Shown: positions 1 to 7,201 of the stretch, in pieces | Layout: each line of letters opens with the position of its first letter | How positions within the stretch are numbered: the stretch's first letter is position 1 | From: Oscillospiraceae bacterium | GTDB taxonomy: Bacteria > Bacillota > Clostridia > Oscillospirales > Oscillospiraceae | DNA: 64,000 nt | Reading direction: 5' to 3' | Assembly: GCA_910575695.1 (NCBI GenBank) | Contig: CAJTGJ010000022.1 | Location: 18,681 to 82,680, forward strand | Notes under the pieces: generated by a model | The model's input: the letters and a program-made list of their open reading frames with translations, nothing else | What the model was told of the DNA's origin: nothing | Databases searched by the model: none | Program-made: the position numbers and the translations under genes

Positions 1-1296
<1,296 letters not shown>

Positions 1297-1355
1297 TTCC
1301 TTCTTGTGTTTTTTTCGTCAATCTTTTGTCCGGCCCCAATCCGGCGGAAAACGCC

Positions 1356-1388
1356 AAAAAACGGCCCGCCCTCCTGGGGGCAGGCCGT
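1356..1388 (-). terminator. rho-independent terminator of the flavonoid gene cluster
   Basis: Reading the minus strand, ACGGCCTGCCCCC, a 4-nt loop, then GGGCGGGCCGT followed by a T run. It sits just after the stop of the LVIVD gene. Confidence 0.85.
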
Positions 1389-1396
1389 CAATAGGT

Positions 1397-2764
1397 TCAG
1401 TCCTTGTTCTTCAGCCGCAGGATATACATCCCATCGTGCCAGGTATCGATGTAGATATAGCCCCGGTCGTCCACCACGCAGTCCTCGGTGGTGGCGATCA
1501 TGGGACCGGGCACGGGCACGTCAAACAGCAGCTTCTCCGGGTTGGGCGGGATGAAGTAGGCGATCTCCTTGATGTAGTAGGGATCGGACACGTCGAACAC
1601 CCGCAGCCCCGCGTGGAAGTAGCAGTTGTAGACCAGATTGGGGTCGTCCTGGAGCCAGGGCTTGCCCATGGGCTCGTGGATGTTGTGGGGGCCGAAGGGG
1701 CCGGGGGCACCGATGCCGCAGTCGTTGAAATTGGGGTAGGGGAAGTCCTCGGGCACCTCGGGATAGGGGAACTCCGCCACCAGGGTGGGATCGGCGGGGT
1801 CGGACACGTCGATCATATGCAGGTTGTTCATGGGCTGGGCGCCCTTGTGCACGCCGTTGAGGATTTTGTCCTTGGTGAAGAAGGGGAAACGCTCCCCCTC
1901 GTTGGTAAGGACAGCGAAGTTCCGGCCGGTGAGGCGCATATAAGTGTGGCACTGGGCGCCGTCAAACTTACCGGCGAAGGGGGGCTGCACCATCAGCTGG
2001 GAGATCAGCTTGGGCCGGGTGGGGTCGGAGATGTCCAGAATGATAGCGCCGCCGCCGAAATAGCCCAGGTACAGCTCGTTGGGGTGGTCGGGGCAGATGT
2101 TGCAGGCGTGGCACATTCCCCAGAACTTCTCCGCGTCATGGCCCACGGCGTAGGTGCCCTCCACCATGCCGTCCTTGAACTGCTTGGGCAGCCACCAGCG
2201 GCCCGCCTCCACCGGGTTGCGGGGATCGGCGATATCCAAAATCCGGACGATGAAGCCCACGAAGCCCGGGCACTCGGCGGGCATATAAATATACCTGCCG
2301 CCGTTGTAGGCGAAGCGGTGCACGCCCATGCCGTTGGGCAGGCCGGTGTGCCAGTGGGAGAGCAGCCTGGGGTGAATGGGGTCCTCCTTCAGATCGTAGA
2401 TCTGGAGGCCGTCGTCGGCGGGATCGCCGGGCTTGATACCGTGGAGGAAGGGCACGCCGCCGCCCAGGGCCACGATGAGCTTGTCGTCCGCCACCTGCAC
2501 CTTGGGGGTGGACTGGGCAAAGTAGACGTTGGGGTCGCTGACCCAGACAATGCCCACCACCTCGGGCTTGGCGGGGTCGGTGACGTCCACGATGTTCACC
2601 CCGGCCCCCTTGAAGGAGCCGCAGTACATATAATACTTGTCCTCAGTCTTGTAAAGGGCCATCTGGAACGCGTTGATTCCGTTCAGGTCGGAGAAGCCCA
2701 CAACCTCCATGTTTTTGATGTAGCCCTGGTTGTTCTCACTTTTGGCATAAAACGGGATGGACAT
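1397..2764 (-). CDS. LVIVD-repeat beta-propeller protein, flavonoid cluster
   Basis: 455 residues with no signal peptide or membrane segment. Six copies of an LVIVD-type repeat (IVDVTDPAKPEVVG, LQIYDLKEDP, ILDIADPRNPVEAG, IILDISDPTRPKLIS, MIDVSDPADPTLVA, VFDVSDPYYIKEIA) start near residue 57 and predict a six- or seven-bladed propeller. Between repeats 3 and 4 is a C218-x2-C221-x2-C224 motif followed by D-H, a possible metal site. No catalytic function is known to me for this family. It is the last gene of the cluster that starts with the flavone-reductase candidate, 100 bp after the 4-TM gene, so a role in flavonoid binding or conversion is inferred from position only. The ATG at 2764 follows AAGGAGG. 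Confidence 0.85.
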   Translation of the reverse strand: MSIPFYAKSENNQGYIKNMEVVGFSDLNGINAFQMALYKTEDKYYMYCGSFKGAGVNIVDVTDPAKPEVVGIVWVSDPNVYFAQSTPKVQVADDKLIVALGGGVPFLHGIKPGDPADDGLQIYDLKEDPIHPRLLSHWHTGLPNGMGVHRFAYNGGRYIYMPAECPGFVGFIVRILDIADPRNPVEAGRWWLPKQFKDGMVEGTYAVGHDAEKFWGMCHACNICPDHPNELYLGYFGGGAIILDISDPTRPKLISQLMVQPPFAGKFDGAQCHTYMRLTGRNFAVLTNEGERFPFFTKDKILNGVHKGAQPMNNLHMIDVSDPADPTLVAEFPYPEVPEDFPYPNFNDCGIGAPGPFGPHNIHEPMGKPWLQDDPNLVYNCYFHAGLRVFDVSDPYYIKEIAYFIPPNPEKLLFDVPVPGPMIATTEDCVVDDRGYIYIDTWHDGMYILRLKNKD

Positions 2765-2814
2765 TGGAAATCATTCCTCCTTGCGGATTTTTTGACAGAT
2801 TAGCGCCCTGCGGC

Positions 2815-2845
2815 AATGGGCGCGCCTGCGGCAGGCGCGCCCATT
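2815..2845 (-). repeat. perfect 15-bp-arm palindrome between two flavonoid-cluster genes
   Basis: Arms 2815-2829 and 2831-2845 are exact reverse complements around one central base, very GC-rich (core GGGCGCGCCTGC). There is no T tract on either side, so it is not a standard terminator. It could be an RNA-processing or mRNA-stabilising stem between the membrane-protein and LVIVD cistrons. Confidence 0.8.
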
Positions 2846-2864
2846 CAGCTCTGGTTCGGTCGGA

Positions 2865-3344
2865 TCAGGGATGCCCGCCGGGGAACGCGCCGGGGCCGGG
2901 GTCCTTGCTGCACATCATACCGGTGACAGCCAGCAGGGGCTTGAAGAAAATGGACACGCTGACGAACGCGGCGGCCAGCATGGGGAGCAGGGACATGGCC
3001 CAGATATTGAGCATTCCAAACAGGGCGAACTTCAGCTCAATGAACATCATGCTGAAGCTCATGAGCAGCACCAGCAGGAAGGAAATGAAGAAGATGCGCA
3101 CGAAATAGGCGGGAGCGCTGTCCATCTTCAGGCCGAGCTTCTGCACGAAGAAGTTGCCGAAGCCAGGCAGGTCAATGAGGGTTTCCCAGGCCATGCATAC
3201 AAAGAAGCCGGCGAAGGAGCCTACGATGATGTTCTCTGCGGTGAGCTGATCGGCCAGAGCCTTGCTGACAACAGTCATAATAATGCCGATGACCAGTGCC
3301 AGCCAGAAATTGAATACAACGGGAAAGCTGGTTTTCTTAAACAC
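2865..3344 (-). CDS. four-helix integral membrane protein, flavonoid cluster
   Basis: 159 residues with four predicted transmembrane helices (about 10-30, 40-58, 80-108 and 112-138) and a short Pro/Gly-rich tail. I do not recognise the family. The start is GTG at 3344: an in-frame TGA lies two codons upstream and AAAGGA is about 10 nt away. It sits between the chalcone isomerase gene (103 bp upstream) and the LVIVD gene (100 bp downstream) on the same strand. Possible roles are flavonoid uptake or export, or a membrane anchor for cluster proteins; this is inference from context. It is short for a solute transporter, so it would have to oligomerise. Confidence 0.75.
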   Translation of the reverse strand: MFKKTSFPVVFNFWLALVIGIIMTVVSKALADQLTAENIIVGSFAGFFVCMAWETLIDLPGFGNFFVQKLGLKMDSAPAYFVRIFFISFLLVLLMSFSMMFIELKFALFGMLNIWAMSLLPMLAAAFVSVSIFFKPLLAVTGMMCSKDPGPGAFPGGHP

Positions 3345-3447
3345 AGTTTTTCATTCCTTTCACGTTAGAAAAAATCTGCGCGTCCCCAGGCAGGGACCGG
3401 CGCGGGGCAAACTGCGCCCCCGCTTAGCGTCGGGAAGAAAGGCGGGC

Positions 3448-4299
3448 TTACCGCATGGTGATGTAGCCCCGGTACTGGGTCAGGTTGTCGCTGGCCGCCA
3501 TGTCGGACAGGAACATCCCGACAATGTAATGGTTTGGCTTCAGGAAGGGGAATTGGGGCTGGGGAGCCTCCTTGGGGGCTTCCTTCGCCCAGTCAGGCTG
3601 GGGCATATCCTTCGTGCCCTCCACCGCGGCGGCGTACCATTCCTCGGGGCCGTCGAACCACAGCTCCACCAGGCGGTGGAACTGGCAGCCCACCACGTCG
3701 TGATAAATTTTGCTGGACACGAAACGGTTGACCTCGGGGCGGTTCTGGAAATAGGGCACGAACACCTCGTTGAACCACTTCTCCCCTGTCTTTTCGCAGG
3801 GCCAGCGCAGGACGAACTGCCAGCGGTAGTTGGGGCCGTCGTCGATGGTGCGGCCCGCGCCCTTGTAGTCGTCCTGCCAGTTGATGGGCACGTGGGCGAA
3901 CACGAAGGGAGGCATCCCGTTGTCCCCGCCGGAGGAGCGGTGGGCGTCGCCGTCCATATTGGCGGTGGGAATGTCGTCGGTGTCGGGCATCATCCCCTGC
4001 CAGCGCAGCACCACCGGCGGCATCCGCTCGGTGAAGGCGTTGACGTGCATCTCCGGGGCCATCTCGTTCAGCGTCCAGTAGTGCTCCGTCATCTGCATCC
4101 GGCGGGTGCCGAAGCGCTCTCCCCCAGGGGGCGTGGGCAGGGCGTTGTAGAAGGCGTATTTATTGCAGTAGGGCGCGAACTTGGAAATGCTGTCGGGCAC
4201 ATGGACAGAGTACAGCCAGTGCTGGAGGCGGTGGCGGTATTCCTCCTTCACGCAGTCCACATAGATGACACTGCGCATGGGGCGGTATTCAAAGGACAT
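3448..4299 (-). CDS. chi: bacterial chalcone isomerase
   Basis: 283 residues, close in length to the Eubacterium ramulus chalcone isomerase, a dimeric alpha/beta-barrel enzyme unrelated to plant CHI that interconverts flavanones and chalcones. From memory of that enzyme, shared stretches include the N-terminal MRSVIYVDCV.EEYR, the loop VHVPDSIS.F carrying H33 (the residue I recall as catalytic), KYAFY, GRTI.DG.NYR and the C-terminal end YRGYITMR. In gut flavonoid breakdown it acts after the flavone C2-C3 bond is reduced and before chalcone reduction and hydrolysis. It follows the flavone-reductase candidate by 18 bp, with its AAAAAGGAGG site overlapping that gene's stop region, so the two are co-translated. 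The family call is based on recall, not a search. Confidence 0.88.
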   Translation of the reverse strand: MSFEYRPMRSVIYVDCVKEEYRHRLQHWLYSVHVPDSISKFAPYCNKYAFYNALPTPPGGERFGTRRMQMTEHYWTLNEMAPEMHVNAFTERMPPVVLRWQGMMPDTDDIPTANMDGDAHRSSGGDNGMPPFVFAHVPINWQDDYKGAGRTIDDGPNYRWQFVLRWPCEKTGEKWFNEVFVPYFQNRPEVNRFVSSKIYHDVVGCQFHRLVELWFDGPEEWYAAAVEGTKDMPQPDWAKEAPKEAPQPQFPFLKPNHYIVGMFLSDMAASDNLTQYRGYITMR

Positions 4300-4317
4300 T
4301 TTGGATACGCCTCCTTT

Positions 4318-5286
4318 TTATTTCTCCGGCTTGGAGGTCTGGATGAAATCACGGTACTTCTGCTTGCGGGCCTTGGCCTCGTCAGTCTGCATCAGGGTGC
4401 GGGCCTCGGCCTCGTTGCGCTGGATGTCGTCGCCGTGGATGAACTTGCCGGGGATAGAATCATGGGCGTGGGGAATCCACTTCTCTTGGTCGAACTCAAA
4501 GACGTACTTGCCGTCCACGTTCTTCATGACGCCCTCGGTGCCGCACAGACAGCAGATGGCCACGCCGTCCTCCTGGAGGTAGAAGTTGTTGCTGTGGCAG
4601 TAGGGGCACACACCAGCGGGGCCCTTGTAGTCCTCGTTGAAGCAGCCGTGGGCGGGGACGAAGGTGCCGTCAGCAATCTTCCTGGCGGCGGCGGCCAGGT
4701 CGGCACCCATCTGGTGGGCCTTGGCGATGGCGTCGTCGTTCATCAGGATGGTGAGGGACCAGGGGAAGCAGTGGTTGTCAATGACGGTCCACTTGGGGGT
4801 GAGGGCGTGGGTGGCAAAGTCGCACTGGATGCGGGTGGCCCAGTCGGAACCGCCGATGCCCATGAAGGTGACCACCTTCTCCTTGAGGTACTTGGGGTCG
4901 ATGGGCTTGCCGCCGTGCTCCTCGGCGATTTTGGTTGCGATCATCAGGTTGCCCCGGTCCATGCGGGGGCCAAAGCGGTCCATAATGGTGTGGAACAGGC
5001 CGGGAGCGCACTTCTCGAAGATGGGAGCAGCCCAGATGATACCGTCGGCATCGAACATCTTATCGATGAGCCACTGGAGATCGTCCTTCAGGACACAGCC
5101 GTTGCCCCGGCCGGAGAACAGGCCCATGACGCAGGCCTTGCAGCCCGTGCAGTGCTTGATGTCCAGTTGGGTGACGTTGATGAACTCGATCTCGGCCCCG
5201 GCCTCCTGAGCGGCCATCAGGGCCTCCTTGCACAGGGAGTCATTGGCGCCGTTGAGCGTTCCGGCGGACAGACCTAATACTTTCAT
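4318..5286 (-). CDS. flr: flavodoxin-like FMN ene-reductase, probable flavone reductase
   Basis: 322 residues. The N-terminal ~200 residues have the NADPH-dependent FMN reductase / flavodoxin-like fold, starting MKVLGLSAGTLNGANDSLC (FMN phosphate loop), with C46-x2-C49-x2-C52 and C64 as in iron-sulfur flavoproteins. An unusual C-terminal extension holds C227-x2-C230 and C245-x2-C248, which looks like a zinc ribbon. Flavone reductase of Flavonifractor plautii saturates the C2-C3 bond of flavones and flavonols and was described as a new class of ene-reductase. The direct neighbour is chalcone isomerase, the next enzyme in that route, so I assign this role. The ATG at 5286 is chosen because it follows GAGGAGG; an in-frame upstream extension lacks one. 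A different quinone or flavin reductase is the alternative. Confidence 0.72.
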   Translation of the reverse strand: MKVLGLSAGTLNGANDSLCKEALMAAQEAGAEIEFINVTQLDIKHCTGCKACVMGLFSGRGNGCVLKDDLQWLIDKMFDADGIIWAAPIFEKCAPGLFHTIMDRFGPRMDRGNLMIATKIAEEHGGKPIDPKYLKEKVVTFMGIGGSDWATRIQCDFATHALTPKWTVIDNHCFPWSLTILMNDDAIAKAHQMGADLAAAARKIADGTFVPAHGCFNEDYKGPAGVCPYCHSNNFYLQEDGVAICCLCGTEGVMKNVDGKYVFEFDQEKWIPHAHDSIPGKFIHGDDIQRNEAEARTLMQTDEAKARKQKYRDFIQTSKPEK

Positions 5287-5358
5287 GAAATACTCCTCCT
5301 CGTTAATGTTTGCCGGACCATATGCGAACCACACATTGGTCAGCTTAGACACAAACTT

Positions 5359-5387
5359 AATATAAATGTTTTTCATCCATGTGTAAA
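5359..5387 (-). promoter_or_regulatory. promoter of the flavonoid gene cluster
   Basis: Minus strand TTTACA (5382-5387), 17-bp spacer, TATATT (5359-5364), about 73 bp upstream of the flavone-reductase start. The 354-bp divergent gap 5287-5640 holds this promoter and the LysR promoter and no gene; the AT-rich stretch between them is where LysR binding would be expected. Confidence 0.65.
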
Positions 5388-5579
5388 ATATCAAATCTGT
5401 ATGGCAGAAATGCAAAATCCGTTTAGATGGCGGAAGACAGAAAGCTTTCCCCTAAATTATGGAAGCGGCTCCCCCGAAATTTGTGGATTCTTCCCAAAAG
5501 AGCGGAATTTGTTATGGGCAGAATCACGTTTTTTTACAAAAATCTTCATAGCTGTTATGCAAAAAATAGATTAAATGAT

Positions 5580-5608
5580 GTGACAAATGACGAGGGCTCT
5601 GGTATACT
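5580..5608 (+). promoter_or_regulatory. promoter of the LysR regulator gene
   Basis: GTGACA (5580-5585), 17-bp spacer, TATACT (5603-5608), 32 bp before the LysR start codon. Confidence 0.65.
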
Positions 5609-5640
5609 GGCAGAAAAACGGCAGAAAAGGACGTGGCGCA

Positions 5641-6555
5641 ATGACGCTAACCCAACTAGAGAGCTTTCTGGTGCTGGCCCAGCGGCTGAGCTTTACCCAG
5701 GCCGCAGAAGATCTGTTCATCTCCCAGCCCGCCCTGAGCCGCATGATCTCCGCCCTGGAGCAGGAGCTGGGTCTCCAGCTCTTTTACCGAAGCTCCCGCA
5801 ATGTGTCCCTCACCCCGGCGGGACGGGCCTTCGCCCAGGAGTGCCCCCGGATCCTGGAAGCCTGCCGCGCCGGGGTGGACGCGGCCCAGCTGGCTCAGCG
5901 GGGCTTCCGGGGCCAGATCACCGTGGGCATCCTGCGGGACACCTTTGACGCCAGCGCGGTGAAACTCCATCATCAGATGGCGGAAAAATACCCGCAGATC
6001 CACCTGTCTTTTCAGGAACTGAGCCATTCCGACCTGATCCGCTCCCTGATGGCCGGGGAGGTGGACGCCATCATCAACACCGGGGAGACCCTGCCTCCAG
6101 ACGATGTGGAGTCCATCGTCCTGCACCGGGACAGGCAGTGCGCGGTGGTCCCGGCCCGCTCCCCCCTGGCCCGGATGCGCAGCCTGCGCATGGAGGACCT
6201 CAGAGAGGAAAATTTCGTCGTCATGTCCCGTACCTCCTCCCTGCCCGGATACGGGCTGGTGTGGAAGATGGCGGCGGACGCGGGCTTCATTCCCAAGGTG
6301 GCGGCGGAGGCCAACTATGTACCCAGCCTGCTGATGATGGTGGCCTGCGGCATCGGCGTGAGCACGCTGACCGAAAATCTGGAGTATCTGTCCCAACGGA
6401 TGGTGAGCTTTATCCCGCTGGTGGGGGTGCCGCTGTCCTGCCACGCCTTTTCCTGGCGCCGGGACAGCCAGAACCCCTCCCTGCCCTTTTTGCTGGATGT
6501 GGTCCGGAAAAATCTGGTCCAGGGCGGGAAACAGCCCGTCGGGACTGCTTATTGA
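5641..6555 (+). CDS. LysR-family transcriptional regulator, probable flavonoid sensor
   Basis: 304 residues, the usual LysR length. Winged helix-turn-helix at about 1-60 (LESFLVLAQRLSFTQAAED, SQPALSRMISALEQELG, LTPAGR), then a periplasmic-binding-protein-like effector domain (about 90-290). It is divergent from the flavone-reductase/chalcone-isomerase genes and 354 bp away, the classic arrangement for a LysR activator and its target; a flavonoid or aromatic inducer is inferred. The ATG at 5641 is chosen because AAAGGA lies about 10 nt upstream and the protein then starts at the conserved MTLTQLESFL; an upstream in-frame ATG has no ribosome-binding site. Confidence 0.9.
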   Translation: MTLTQLESFLVLAQRLSFTQAAEDLFISQPALSRMISALEQELGLQLFYRSSRNVSLTPAGRAFAQECPRILEACRAGVDAAQLAQRGFRGQITVGILRDTFDASAVKLHHQMAEKYPQIHLSFQELSHSDLIRSLMAGEVDAIINTGETLPPDDVESIVLHRDRQCAVVPARSPLARMRSLRMEDLREENFVVMSRTSSLPGYGLVWKMAADAGFIPKVAAEANYVPSLLMMVACGIGVSTLTENLEYLSQRMVSFIPLVGVPLSCHAFSWRRDSQNPSLPFLLDVVRKNLVQGGKQPVGTAY

Positions 6556-6577
6556 ACCACCAATCGTATCAAAACAG

Positions 6578-6614
6578 GGAGCGTCCCGGGATGGCCTGGA
6601 CGTTCCTTTCTTCT
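6578..6614 (+). terminator. weak terminator after LysR gene
   Basis: Stem 6578-6586 / 6598-6606 with one G-T pair, followed by TTTCTTCT. The rest of the gap 6615-6748 shows no gene. Confidence 0.45.
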
Positions 6615-6748
6615 ATGAATTAAAGCGGTCTTACACCAAAAAGTCTGAAAAAAATATGACACACTGGCAGATGCCCCCTTGGCAAATGTTCTCCTGTTCC
6701 CTCTACTGGAGGAAGAAAAAAGTTTTGCCCGAATTGGGGGAAAAGGGG

Positions 6749-6805
6749 TTGACAGGGCCAGTCTATTGTAGTAGACTTGCGTTACAGAGGTCGATAGCAA
6801 TAGAC
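6749..6805 (+). promoter_or_regulatory. blaI promoter with two operator boxes
   Basis: TTGACA (6749-6754), 17-bp spacer, TAGACT (6772-6777). Two similar dyads, GTCTATTGTAGTAGAC (6761-6776, overlapping the -10) and GTCGATAGCAATAGAC (6790-6805), look like repressor boxes for the BlaI-family protein encoded directly downstream, implying autoregulation. Confidence 0.7.
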
Positions 6806-6826
6806 CCATGAAAGGAGGACCAATAC

Positions 6827-7201
6827 ATGGACCATCCAAGACTGGCCGAGGGCGAGTACCGCTTCGCCTGCATCGTCTGGGAGCACGAGCCCCTTCCCTC
6901 CGGCAAGCTGGTGGAGCTGTCCCGGCAGGAGCTGGGCTGGAAAAAATCCACCACCTACACTGTGCTGAAAAAGCTGGCGGAAAAGGGCGTGCTGCGCAAC
7001 GAAAACGCGGTGGTCACCGCCGCCGTCCCCAAGGAGGAGATCCTCCGGGAGGAGAGCCGCGCGGTGGTGGACCGCACCTTTGAAGGCTCCCTGCCCTCCT
7101 TCCTGGCCCACTTCATGGGGGGGAAAACCATTTCTGACGCCGAGGCCGACGAGCTGAAGGCCATCATTGACCGCTTCAGAGAGGGGGATCACCATGGTTG
7201 A
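6827..7201 (+). CDS. blaI: BlaI/MecI/CopY-family transcriptional repressor
   Basis: 124 residues. A winged-helix DNA-binding domain (about 5-75, including ELGWKKSTTYTVLKKLAEKG) and a C-terminal dimerisation and protease-sensitive region match the family's usual length. Such repressors are cleaved when the partner BlaR1 sensor protease is activated. The gene overlaps the following BlaR1-like gene by 8 nt. An AAAGGAGG site lies at 6811-6818, 8 nt from the ATG. No beta-lactamase gene is in the window, so the regulated target is unknown beyond this operon. Confidence 0.93.
   Translation: MDHPRLAEGEYRFACIVWEHEPLPSGKLVELSRQELGWKKSTTYTVLKKLAEKGVLRNENAVVTAAVPKEEILREESRAVVDRTFEGSLPSFLAHFMGGKTISDAEADELKAIIDRFREGDHHG

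Noticed and set aside
5427..5948. Frame overlapping the LysR start region
   Set aside because: Second half is out-of-frame LysR sequence; the first half lies in the divergent promoter region.
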